Below are positions 53,700-64,000 of a stretch of 64,000 bases of DNA, one piece after another; position 1 is the first letter of the stretch; every line of letters begins with the position of its first letter. The stretch spans positions 6,386,001-6,450,000 of the forward strand of contig JAYKYS010000009.1 of assembly GCA_036924285.1 (NCBI GenBank). The letters are read 5' to 3'. The notes below the pieces were generated by a model. It was not told where the DNA came from. It did not search any database and saw only the letters and a list, made by a program, of their open reading frames with translations. A program made the translations under genes and the position numbers. Source of the stretch: Asterella californica. Lineage: Eukaryota > Streptophyta > Marchantiopsida > Marchantiales > Aytoniaceae.

Positions 53700-56600
53700 G
53701 ACGGGATACCAAGAGTGACGGATCTGCCGTTACTAGCTTGAGCAGCCTGTGGGATCACAAGAGGCTAACGAAGAGGTTGCTCAAGATTCTGAGAAAAGCT
53801 ACACTGTACATAGTTGGAAATCTGGGTTGATGACTTTCAGTTTTGATGATTGGAGTAAGTTCATGCGAGTAGATGATCTGACTGAGAAGAGTAGAAGGCA
53901 GATGGAGAAGTATGCAGAAAATCTGTGCTGTACAGGAGTTCTGAGTGAAGATGAGACGATTCCTGGTATTTACGAGGAGTTTGTAGGTGTACAGTCTTTT
54001 GTTCGTTGGCTGGATGATGTAGATAAGTCGATGGAGCAGATGGGAGGAAGGGTGGTGATCCCTATCCACTCTCTTAAGGTCTATGAGGAGGTTGTCTCGT
54101 GCTTACAATCTCGTCCTCATCCGAGACTGGAGAGTGGATGGAAGGATGCAATCTGCTGGTGTGGCTCTCGTGAAGAAGCAGAGGCTCACACCAAATACAA
54201 AATTGTAGCGAAGAAGGTGAAACCAGTGGCGACCCAGTTACTTGTTGATTCACCACAGCAGATGGAGTTAGCGGCCACTGAGCCTATACTGAGAGATCCT
54301 AAACAGATAGGACACGAGTTTACTCAAGAGACACTCGAGCAGCTCCAGATAGGAGGGGGTGGTTTCTTGTCTGAAGTGGAGAAACATGCTTTTGAGCATA
54401 TGATAGTTAGCCATGGTAAGGCATTTTCTTTCTCAGCTGAGGAGATTGGTTGTGTGGATCCTAGTGTGATAGCTCCGATGGTTATTTTCACTGTTCCTCA
54501 CGTACCTTGGGACTTGAAGCCGATTCCAGTCCCTCGTGTCTTGCTACCGAAGGTTATTGAGTTACTGAAGGAGAGGATGCGGATGGGTATTCTTGAACCA
54601 TCTATGGCTCCGTACTCTAGCCGATGGTTCACAGTACCTAAGAAGACAGGAGCTTTACGCTTCATCCAAGACTTACAGCCTGCTAACAACATCACGATTC
54701 GAAATGTTGGAACAGGACTTGTGGTTGATGAAGTAGCCAAGGCATTTGCTGGAAGATCTATCTATTCTATTGGAGATCTATTTTCAGGTTACGATCAGTT
54801 TCAGCTTGCTTTGGAGAGTAGAGACTTGACTACCATGCGTACACCTTTGGGGTTGATGCGGATGTGTACTCTTCCTCAGGGTGCGACAAACTCAGTAGCT
54901 CATATGCAAAACGCGATGCATAAGATGTTACGAGAGTTTGTACCTGAGGTTACTATCCCATTTCTTGATGATATCCCCATGAAAGGCTGTCCGGTGGAGG
55001 ACAAAGACGAAACTATGATTGCTGATGGTTGCAGAAAGTTCGTTGCAGACCACATCCGAGATGTGGAGAAGATTCTGATGCGCTTGGAAGAGATACACCT
55101 CACTCTATCAGGTACCAAATCTCGTTTTGGAATGTCAGAGATCGTGGTGGTGGGTCATTTATGCGGTACTTTTGGGAGACGGTCGAACCCAGAGAAGGTA
55201 GATGCTATAGCAAGGATAGCAGACTGTACCAACATCACTGAGGTTCGACGATTCTTAGGAGCTTGTGTGTTCTTTCGTGTGAGTATTCCTCATTATGCAC
55301 ACATTGTCGAGCCTCTGTATGCACTTCTGAGAAAGAGGAAGAGGTTTACTTGGCGGCAAGAACATCACGAGACGACGGATCAGCCGAAGGAGATTCTGAA
55401 GTCTTCGTCTATACTAAGGAGGCTTAGCTACGAGAGCAGGAGGCCTGTGGTACTAACTGTTGATACGAGTCCAAAGGCGATTGGATGGGCAGTTGGTCAA
55501 GAAGATGCAGATGGTGTGCGGTTTGTTTCTAGGTTTGGAGCTCGAATCTTAATAGATAGGCAACGTAACTATCCTCAAGTGAAGCGTGAGTTGTGAGGAG
55601 CTGTTACTGCTATGAAGGTAGATCGAGAGTTCTTGATAGGAGCTCGTGTGATACTAGAAACAGACTCTTTGTCTTTGTTAGGTATGATAGCAAACTGTAA
55701 CACTCCAGACATAGCAATGCTACGATGGATTGCTTATATCCGGAGTATGAACCCTGAGCTGAAACATATAGCAAGAAAAGATAATCTTGTTGCAGACATG
55801 TTATCTAGGGCTCGTTATACAGATGAGGATGAGATGATTACAGAAGTCGAAGATGAAGAGAAGAGAGATGATTGGTGCCAAGTTGGTCAACAGACTTCAG
55901 ACTTGGAACCACTACCGTTCTACGAGGAGTTCTACACGGAAAAGTTCCACGATATCGGATACTATCTGAGTTTATTATGCAGAAGAGAAGGATGGAGTGA
56001 TGCAGAGTTCAAGGAGATCAGACGAAAAGCGTACGGTTACCTTCTACGTGAAGGTTATCTGTGGAAACGTCCGAAGAGAAGAGATGGGATGCTTGCTAGA
56101 GTGGTGGATGATCAACCGACGAAGCTGAATCTGCTTAAGGAGTTTCATGACACCTTGTGGGCTGGACACCGTGGAGTTTGGGCTACGTACACGAAGATGA
56201 AGGAGCGATACTGGTGGAAGGGTTTGTATCAAGACGTAGTGGATTTTGTTGGGTCGTGTCTGCACTGCCAGTTCTACTCTAAAGTCCGTTACAGAGATGG
56301 ACTTGTACCTACCTATCCACCTAGTATTCATTTTTCGTAGGTCCTTGATCTTGTGATGATGCCGCCGGGACTATGGGGGATGCATTACTTGGTGTTGGCT
56401 CGAGAAGATCTCTCCAACTACGTGGAGGGACGAGCACTACGGACGAAGACCACATAGAACATATGTAGATTCGTGCTTGAAGATATCATCTGTCGTTATG
56501 GATCTGTTGGAAGATTACGAGCAGATAGGGGCGAGCTGAGAGGTGCAGAAGCGAAGGAGTTCTTTGCTCGTTATGGAGTAAAGCTTCGACTTACTACTGC

Positions 56601-57327
56601 CATGAATCTGGAAAGGATTGGTAAGAGTGAACGAGGACACCCTTCTATTGTTCACGCTTTAGTGAAAACATGTGATGGTAGGCCTAGAGAATGGCCGAGA
56701 CTACTTCCATCTGCTTTATGAGCTGATAGAACTACACACTGTACCACGACTGGTTATATACCAGTTGAGCTTATGTTGGGGCAGAAGCCAATCATGCCTG
56801 CTGAGGAGGACTTTCCTATGTGGACTACGCTACCGTGGGAAGATGGTATAGATCATACTTCACTCCTTGCTTTACGAACTAGGCAGTTGGAGCGAAGGGA
56901 GGAGGATCTTGCTGAGGCGCAAGAGAAGCTGAAGGTGGCTCGAGTTAGAAACAAGGAGCGTTTCGACAAGACTCACCGACTATGACCAAAGCCAATACGT
57001 GTTGGTGATTGGGTTCTGGTTTATGATAGCACGCTGGAGAACCAGCATTCTACACTTTGTAAGTTCTCGCGAAGATGGTTCGGGCCTTATGTTGTGTTAG
57101 ATGTGTATGAGAATGCCACTTATAGTTTACGAGTTCTAGATGGTACTCCTTTGAAACTATATGTGGCTGGCAAACGAGTGAAGTTGTTCAAACAACGTGG
57201 AGGATCAGTAGATTTGTTCAACTTTCTGGAGTTTGAGCAAAGGATGACAAGAGATGAAGACGTCTCGGCTGCTAAAGAGGCTGAGACGGAGGAGAGTGAT
57301 GATGATGATGAAACGACAGAAGGATGA
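53700..57327 (+). pseudogene. pol: E3 Pol: RT, RNase H and integrase with five nonsense codons
   Basis: From 53749 to 57327 a single reading frame is maintained, broken only by TGA 55594, TAG 56338, TAG 56455, TGA 56719 and TGA 56983. RT carries SIGDLFSGYDQ and FLDD (54961-54972). RNase H carries VLTVDTSPKAIGWAVGQ and LETDSLSLL. Integrase has the HHCC module at about 56140-56275, Asp in VLDLVMMP (56341 on), Asp in RADRGELRG (about 56520), and the Glu region MNLERIGKSERGH (Glu codon 56611-56613). It ends with a GPY module (FSRRWFGPYVVLDVY) and an acidic tail. No chromodomain follows. A one-base shift between 53700 and 53749 separates it from the -1 frame that would connect it to gag-pro. Comparison with E2 shows Trp, Arg or Glu at the stop positions. 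Confidence 0.9.
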
Positions 57328-57358
57328 AGAGGTTGGCACATGCCAGAGGATGTGCAGG

Positions 57359-57373
57359 TTTGGAGGGGATGGA
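57359..57373 (+). other. E3 polypurine tract
   Basis: TTTGGAGGGGATGGA directly abuts the 3' LTR and matches the E2 tract except for two positions. Confidence 0.85.
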
Positions 57374-57809
57374 TGTCGTGATGTGAATTATTCCACATAG
57401 TGAATAATTCACCTCTCAGTTAGAAGTTAGTCTCTTTGAGTGAAGCTCAGACCTCAGAGAAGTCGATTCTGGAGGAAGTGAGCATTCGAAAATCTGAAAA
57501 CACCACGGCGTAGGTCTCGTCGCGCTGATCACCGTGGTATGTTTAAAAGTTACAAACGGAGTTGCAGGCGAAAAGTTACTTGGGATTCTTCTACAAGATT
57601 TCTGATACCGAGAAATTTACCATAAATCTGAGTGAGTTCGAAAAATACTTTTTAGATTTTTCTCATGTAGATTGTAGTATGTAGTATTTGGTTAAAATTC
57701 GAAATGTACAAAAAGAGCATTTCTAGATAAAGTTATGGCACTTCGTGTTAGCAAAGGAAAGACGAAATACCACAGCTTTCTAGCATATTAGCTTAGAAAC
57801 TGGTCTTCA

Positions 57810-57902
57810 AAACCAGTTGTGAGATCAACTTCCGTGGTGTAGCTGAGAAACTTGTAGGGAAGAGGTCTCCGGATCAAATCCCTTCAGACTCACAACCGGC
57901 TT
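57810..57902 (+). other. tRNA-like structured segment in E3 3' LTR
   Basis: Same layout as 49520-49612 with several substitutions. The outer arm keeps GTTGTGAG/CTCACAAC intact, the inner hairpin reads GGTC-TCCG-GATC, and the left hairpin has one mismatch (AGCT-GAGA-AACT). Confidence 0.6.
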
Positions 57903-58380
57903 GGAGTAGGCTGGCCCCTTCGGGCGAATATGAGGGGCACCAAGTTGCCTAAGGGCGGGACACTAGATGTCCCTTAAACGTACTGTAAATGCGGGACGTC
58001 TCCGTCTACCCCTGCACTAGTGCAGTCACCTAGTGTGGATGCTAGAGGGAGATTACCACCGGGTTTCGAAATGGACCTCCGTAACCGAATTCGTACAAAT
58101 TACCCCGACAACACCTTCGGGTTGTCGGGGTAGCGAGATGACATCGAAGATACTCCAAGTCGGTACCAATTCTTTTGTAGAAAAATGTAGAGTTCGAAAT
58201 ATTATTCACTTGGGTCGAAAAATCAAGTGAAACTGATACCTGAGGCCATACTTACGGTACTTCAAAGTTTAAGGGGGCGGAAAACGACAATTGTGATAAC
58301 TCGGGCTCCACGTGTCAGAACGAGGTGATTCCGGTGGTCAGAGATAGCCATGGTGGAGTTACTTTGAATGGAGGTGTCAG

Positions 58381-58930
58381 ATGCTGACTGTACAGCCAAG
58401 TCGGCGACCGTCCGTACAGATGAACCTGCGAAGGCTTAGTGAACTAGTCTTCTTACGTGTAGATTTATTATCAGTGATTTATTTTTCTGCTGCCATCTGT
58501 TTAGGGTATCTTTTACCTCTGCCAGGTGACAATGAAGGATGCGTAGGATGGAGGAAAACCCAGAGGGGTGTACTCCGGAGAGAGAGAATTCTCAGGAAAT
58601 TATCACATTATCGCAGTTTATCGATCATCGAGTAACTCGAGCTCCACGTGTCAGAACGAGGTGATTCCGGTGGTCAGAGGTAGCCGTGGTGGAGTTACTT
58701 CGAGTGGAGGTGTCAGATGCTGACTGTACAGCCAAGTCGGGTGGCCGTCCATACAGATGAACATGCGAAGACTTAGTGAACTAGTCTTCTTACGTGTAGA
58801 TTTATTATCAGTGATTTATTTTTCTGCTGCCATCTGTTTAGGGTATCTTTTACCTCTGCCAGGTGACAATGAAGGATGCGTAGGATGGAGAAAAACCCAG
58901 AGGGGTGTACTCCGGAGAGAGAGAATTCTC
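58381..58930 (+). repeat. 336-bp tandem duplication in E3 3' LTR
   Basis: The unit includes the 258-bp segment repeated in the 5' LTR plus about 78 bp upstream (CTCGAGCTCCACGTGTCAGAACG and following). The two LTRs therefore carry related but non-identical duplications. Confidence 0.9.
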
Positions 58931-59420
58931 AGGGCATTATCGCAGTTTATCGATCATCGAGCAGAGTAGAGTTTACCGTGCGGAAGCTATCGAGTAGAGA
59001 AACAGTAGAGCTGAGGAGAGAAATTTTGCACAGAGGTTACGTCTGGAGAGATTTTCTGACTGATCAGAGTTTTAACATCGAGAGATTGAGCTTAGTAGAC
59101 AGAATCGAGTAGAAAAGAGACCTACAACTTGTACGCATACTTTTTTGAAAAGAAAACGGGAAGCTTCTAGGTGAACGCGCTGGTGCTTCACATGAGCAGT
59201 TTTCTAATATTCTGAGTCCTTGAGCGTGAGCTTTTCAATCTGCATGATCTAGAGTTGAAGATCTACTTGCACGCCATGTGTTTTATCTTGACCGGATCGA
59301 AATCGTGGTGGTGTGTTTTCTTGCGATCCGTATTCCGTGTGTGGTTTTCGCCCTCCTCTTCACGATCGTATCACAGCTAGAAGGTTCGTCCTTCCCAGGA
59401 AACTCTCGTCTCAACAACGG

Positions 59421-59790
59421 AGAAACTCATTTGTTACCTCAGTCGATGCAACTTTTTCATTCGCCTTCTCCAATTCACCTTTCAGGAATGCTTGTTCTTG
59501 GACAAGCTTCCCTTTCTCAGCATCCCACTTTGCTCTGATCTCAATGTCCTTCGTTAGACTATTGAATGATGACTATCGACTGAGACATCAGTCGAAGTGA
59601 TTTGTAGACCAAAATTCATCTTCAAAATGTCAACAACAGATGTCGAGCTCTCTCTTAATCGAGCAATGCTAGTGCGATCATCTGTGATGTGCACAAGAGA
59701 CCTCACTATTTCTATGGATGTCCATGTATACCAATCTGGTCGAATGACAGGTGTTTGAAGATCAACATGCACCATCGTCAAACAAACCAA
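59421..59790 (-). pseudogene. Coiled-coil exon, upstream part (split by E3)
   Basis: On the minus strand 59790-59554 reads VDLQTPVIRPDWYTWTSIEIV and IARLRESSTSVVDILKMNFG. After a frame change near 59560 it continues as a heptad-rich coiled coil (SLTKDIEIRAKWDAEKGKL, FLKGELEKANEKVASTE) to the E3 target site. Continuity with 49083-49030 indicates one exon cut by E3. Family unknown; it appears to belong with the zinc-motif exon at 47893-48384. Confidence 0.5.
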
Positions 59791-60251
59791 TGTATAATTT
59801 GTGTAGTCCGAGCATCGAGTATTTCATCACATGGACGATTAACCAAAAAGAACTGGCAGAAGTCATCAGTAAAGAATCCTTCACTTCTCTTTTGTTTTCC
59901 TTTGAAACAAAACCAACTTGCAAAGTGTAGGAAAGCCTCGGCAAACAAGACATATTCTAAGAACTCCAGAAAAGCATGTTCAGTATGGACCTGAGACGTG
60001 TAGCATGTGCACTCTTCAATAACAGGGAACCTATCACATTCCTCAATCCGTCAGAGGACAAATCTATTGAAATGGAGTTAGAAATATCGACATTCTTCAC
60101 AAACAAAGATCCGTTTATCTTCAAGATTCTTGTCGATTCTTTATCTTCAAGATTCTTGTCTTGTGAGGTATGATGTCTTCCTTCAACATCATTGCATCAT
60201 TGAATCAAACATACGTAGAGGTACAAGCTTTCATCCGACCACTTCTTACCA

Positions 60252-60722
60252 CAATTTGAGAATTACCACCTGCAGGCATCCGTGCTTCTAGAATTGCTCC
60301 CTCAAACCCAGACAGATCTTGGAGTTGTTTACGCAACACAGAGACATTCTCTCCTTCACTTCTTTTCTACTTAACAATCTAATTACTCTTCTTCTCGGTC
60401 GATGCAGAGACGTTCAAGGTCTGGACCTTCTCAGCAGCGGTATTGTCCTCCATTGTGAACCAGCATTTGCTCTTGGTAGAATGTGATGCTTCACTTGTTG
60501 ATTTTGATACCTTTGGTCTCTTAGGAGCCCAACTTCTAGAGGACTATGCACAAGTACCTCGACTTGCTCCTGATGATTGATGCTTCCTTGGAGATAGAGA
60601 AGCAACAGTTCGACCATCCAACACACTAGCAGAACCTTCGAATTCAACAACGTGAAGAAACTATCGATAAACTCAATCGCATGTGCAACATCCTCTTCCG
60701 AATCGGACGAACCGCTCCTCAT
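60252..60722 (-). pseudogene. Probable upstream exon of the same decayed gene
   Basis: A minus-strand ATG at 60722 opens an acidic start (MRSGSSDSEEDVAHAIEFIDSF). After a frameshift near 60640 the neighbouring frame gives SASVLDGRTVASLSPRKHQSS, APKRPKVSKSTSEASHSTKSK, and then SEGENVSVLRKQLQDLSGFEG. The frame ends at a GTAAGA 5' splice-site-like sequence near 60251. At least two in-frame stops are present. The Lys/Arg/Ser-rich middle could be a nuclear localisation segment. Assignment to one gene with the other fragments is inferred from strand and order only. Confidence 0.4.
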
Positions 60723-61914
60723 GATGCTAATTCTAATTGACTTGAAATGAACGACGGAGGATAAAAATATGAGCTAAACTTCTCTCAATGAAATTATCAG
60801 ATTGAGAAGAGATGAAATCTAAACGATCGGAGGGATGACAGTCACGAAGTATGAGGAATTTGAATTGAAACGATGCCTACGAGTTCCGGAGCTTATGATG
60901 AGTGTGACGACTGAATGTAGAAATAAAACTATGTGACACACAATGAAGGGCAAAAGGTACATTCAACTCCCACTAAATTCACTGTCTCCACTTCCGTACC
61001 TAATTAAACATATATAGCTTAGATAGATAGAGTAGTTGGAGCTAAAGTCACATGTAGTCCAAAATAACTAATTAGCTGAAACTAGAAGCGTATCTAAATA
61101 GGTCGGAACTTCCTCATATGACATGGGAGTAATATCATGCTCCAACTTACGTTAGTAAAGATTAGTGGTACTGATTATCAATCAATTGATATATTCAATG
61201 ATCAAATTTGCTCCATATCGTGACATACGATATTTGACTATGACAACATAAACGGGCACATATCAAATCGGAGGATCCGTATTCGGTTTTTAGTATGCAA
61301 TCTATTCTGCATCTGAAGGAGATCAAAATCACAACCGAGCGGAGATGAAGACGAGTGCAAGTCTTCACCTTCGCAACAATTGACTAAGACAAAAGCTAGA
61401 ATGGCACATCGATTCAATGATGTACTTCTATACCCACTCTTGCTTGAAGATAACAATGGTTTTCATGACAACAAGAACACAACAAAAAATCACAACTTCC
61501 AAACAACATCATTGGACTGCCAAAGTAGTGACGGTCTAGACTCACAATTGTGATTATTATACAAGTTAGTTAGATCCAAGTTGACATTTTTTAACGGATG
61601 ATCGAATATTGCCGGTTATGTCTAATTAACAAATGATGTATTAACTTTCAAAAAAATAGCTGTCAAGTTATGCAGAACAAAAATGAGCATGAGAAATTAA
61701 GATCCAAATGTGGTAGGATTTCGCACTCGTATCGAATAAGATTTCAGTGAATGAATCTAGTGCCGTCATGCGCAAGATCAAGTTCTAGATCCGAAACACT
61801 CGTATCATTGTTAACAGCAGTTGAAGTGCATAATGTCCAGCTCCAGAGCCTAGTGATAAGTAGAATGGCCTAAAAGACGATCCTGAGCTAACGTACATAT
61901 AAAAAGAAATCCGG
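60723..61914. other. AT-rich non-coding
   Basis: No open frame with recognisable content. It could include the promoter of the minus-strand gene starting near 60722, but no motif is convincing. Confidence 0.4.
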
Positions 61915-63968
61915 TGTCCTGTTGTGGGACCAGTTAATATGTAAATTACTCGTATAAGTACGTTTTGCACACAGTGGTAGAAGTTGTGGTGTAATGAGAT
62001 CTAAAAAATTGCTCTTATGAGCTTAGAATGCTCTATTATCTGCTGGGGGTCTCCATGGGGCAGAAAGGGACAAGGTTGAGTCCTTTAACTTCCCATTGGT
62101 CCACCCAAAAGTGAAGATAACTTGTCATCTACCTAAGTGTGCGCTCTGGGAGGTTCGGGGCACTTTGACGGGGGATTTTGGAGATCAGAGGGCATGGGCA
62201 GAGAGCTCTCGACGGGAGGAGCAATCTGACCACAAATTTCACTCGATTTGGAGGTCCAGGGCATACGTTATGGCGATTTGAAGTTCATAGAGTGATGAGA
62301 GTACAAGAGTTTCTCTTCCGATTGTAAGATTAAGAGGTTTGAGTGATTGAGTGATTGAGTGATTGAGCCGTCAGATTGAGACCAGATTTCATGAGCTTGT
62401 AGTCTGTCAGCTGCTGAAGCTCTGACCACAAATTTCACCACCGGATGTTCTGCGGATTGAGCGCAATGGCGATTTGAAGGCGACGGGGTGCAGAAAGCTG
62501 TCAATCTGAAGCAGCGAGTTTGCAGATTTATGGAGGACGATCAGAACGGTCAAATCGGCTCAAATTTCCTGTGTAGTGAGTTTACCTTCTGAATTGATAG
62601 CACAGGAAGTTGGAGTGGAAATGGACGGTTCATTTAGTCGAAGAAGCTTCTGTCTTGAATCTGAGATTGGAAGTGCGTGTTAGTTTCTGTGGATTTGTGT
62701 TAATTGTGGGAGGAGATCTAGCCGTCAGATCTTCCTGAAATTTGACCTGCAAGTAGAGATTTTAGTATCCTACCTACGTGGCAAGTTTGAGAGGAGACTG
62801 AGCTGTAGATCTGTACCTATCATGTGTGAAAGTTCGCTGGTTTTTCTGCCGAGTTGTATCGGTAACGATATCTACTCTAGGTCTCGAGTTGTTAGCGGCA
62901 GCTGGCTGAAAAGTATCCAGTGCGACATTTGTATTGCTTTGGGGAGTATTCTAGGCGTAGATATGACTTTAGCGACCTACGTTGTATCCACGTCATGTGG
63001 TTGTTAGGTTCGCACTCAACGTGGCAAAGTGCGATCCTTGACCTGTAGAGTCGACTACCTGTCTAGCCTAGTCTCCGGTTTTTGGGACACGTTACGGTGC
63101 ATGCATTAGAACCTTTCACCCAGAAGACCCACACGTGGATGAGTATGACGGCACCAAACATGCGATGTGCATGTGTGCCACCTCATCGGTCCGTGAGGCT
63201 TGGATTGCTTGGTTAGGGAGCTTGCACCTATCCTTGTTTTGTGTTCGAAACTTTTAAGCAAAGGGGAGTGACCTGTGTGGGGGCATTCGACCTGGAAAAA
63301 AAAATCCAAAAGATTGTTCGTGGAGAGATCGTGGTGATCCTATGAGATTGAATCAGAGTTTTATGGATCGATATACCTTTGTAGTTGGAGTGCACAAGTT
63401 GTGAGAGATGGACGAAGGACTCTACTTACCGCCCAGATTCCCTTTTCGATTAACCCTTTCTCGATTAAACTGATGTATATGGAACGAGTTCACTTTCAAC
63501 AGTTTCTGATAGGATCCTTCGGGCATAACTTTACCACGCAAGTCATGCTCTCGTCTGTCCTTGTGATCTTACCTGTTGTCACTTACGGCCAAGAATGGGA
63601 TCTCACCGTCTTTATCCTCATCTAACGAAGGATGGATCTAAATCAGCTCCCTCCTGTAAACTTTAACACCCAGTGCGAGATAAGACACATCTGTCGACCC
63701 AAAGCCATGTACGAAGCCCTAGTAGTGAGAAACTTCGGAGAGGAATACTACCGAGAGATCATGTCATCACATATCCCGTTTGTCGTGCCCATGATCATCC
63801 AACGTTTTCGTGTAGTTATCTTGACCCTTTACTGAGAGAAAGAAAGTGCTTAGTTATCGAGGAAGTTAGAGAGAAATCTACGAGATACTAGTCGCTTTGC
63901 TGTGCACCGATCGCTAACCACAGCCAGAAGGTACGCCCTTGCTCAAAGGAAAGGCTCTCGCTACGACA
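61915..63968 (+). repeat. Solo LTR of an E3-like family (2,054 bp)
   Basis: Starts TGTCCTGTTGTGGG and ends GCTCTCGCTACGACA. It is flanked on both sides by CCGG (61911-61914 and 63969-63972). The last 50 bp (CCACAGCCAGAAGGTACGCCCTT...AAAGG...CTCTCGC) match the E3 LTR end (CACAGCTAGAAGG, CCCTTCCCAGG, CTCTCGC). No primer site or gag follows, so it is a solo LTR from intra-element recombination. It contains a GAGTGATT microsatellite (62341-62366). I found no tRNA-like hairpin at the position occupied in E2 and E3. Confidence 0.75.
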
Positions 63969-64000
63969 CCGGACTTAGAGTCGATGGTTCAGTTGTAAAG

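Larger units (their letters stand above)
49084..59416 (+). mobile_element. E3: complete 10.3-kb Ty3/Gypsy LTR retrotransposon (plus)
   Basis: Bounded by LTRs 49084-51066 and 57374-59416, with TGTCGTGATG at the start and TCGACA / TCAACA at the ends. It is flanked by the 4-bp repeat ACGG (49080-49083 and 59417-59420). The internal layout equals E2: primer site, gag-pro, pol, polypurine tract. Coding damage is almost entirely nonsense substitutions plus two small frameshifts, and no large deletion is seen. The integrase retains the catalytic Glu region that E2 has lost. E3 is nested in a minus-strand coiled-coil gene. Confidence 0.95.
57374..59416 (+). repeat. E3 3' LTR (2,043 bp)
   Basis: Same start as the 5' LTR and ends CTCGTCTCAACA. 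It differs by scattered substitutions, an alternative hairpin-arm arrangement at 58079-58130, and a tandem duplication with a 336-bp period (ATGCTGACTGTACAG at 58381 and 58717) instead of 258 bp. It is followed by ACGG at 59417-59420. Confidence 0.95.

Noticed and set aside
61238..61456. 72-codon minus-strand ORF
   Set aside because: Short, without motif, in AT-rich DNA.

Overview
The window looks like a repeat-dense stretch of a streptophyte (green plant lineage) nuclear genome. The signs are Ty3/Gypsy chromoviruses with a plant-type chromodomain and an initiator-Met-tRNA-like primer binding site, several nested LTR retrotransposons, long AT-rich gene-free stretches, and exon-like pieces with GT...AG borders. 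The FLDD-type RTs and the C-I-W-C-D zinc-knuckle Gags remind me, from memory only, of polyproteins abundant in charophyte algae such as Chara. I saw no rRNA, tRNA gene or CRISPR array and no complete host gene.

Layout. 1-3.7 kb: mostly non-coding, with a 380-bp foldback element (586-965) flanked by a 10-bp direct repeat and one isolated exon-like segment (3160-3266). 3.7-6.2 kb (minus): 3' end of a chromovirus (CV-A): integrase C-terminus, chromodomain, 3' leader and LTR. 6.2-8.07 kb: truncated LTR of the family called here E2. 8.1-9.9 kb: eroded remains of another Ty3/Gypsy element (H). 9.9-15.7 kb (plus): a second chromovirus (CV-B) inserted in H; a 1,579-bp segment over the H/CV-B junction is tandemly duplicated. 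15.8-17.9 kb plus 27.87-28.3 kb: leader and gag of element E4, split by the complete element E2 (17898-27866, minus). 28.3-45.7 kb: low-coding DNA with short tandem duplications, a GA microsatellite and degenerate minisatellites. 45.7-60.7 kb (minus): pieces of a decayed multi-exon gene for a coiled-coil protein with a Cys/His zinc-binding motif, interrupted by the complete element E3 (49084-59416, plus) and probably by a 1.3-kb solo LTR. 61.9-63.97 kb: a solo LTR of an E3-like family.

E2 and E3 share one architecture: LTRs of about 2 kb, a primer-site candidate, a Gag-protease ORF with a DHGS-type protease, a conserved stop, then Pol (RT, RNase H, integrase) reached by a probable -1 frameshift, a G-rich polypurine tract, and 4-bp target duplications. 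All copies are defective through nonsense codons, frameshifts or deletion. The most interesting observations are a structured, tRNA-like RNA element about 440-500 nt inside the LTRs of both E2 and E3, whose stems differ in sequence but remain complementary, and target duplications of the form NCGN in every family member with readable flanks. All boundaries were set by eye, without alignment software.
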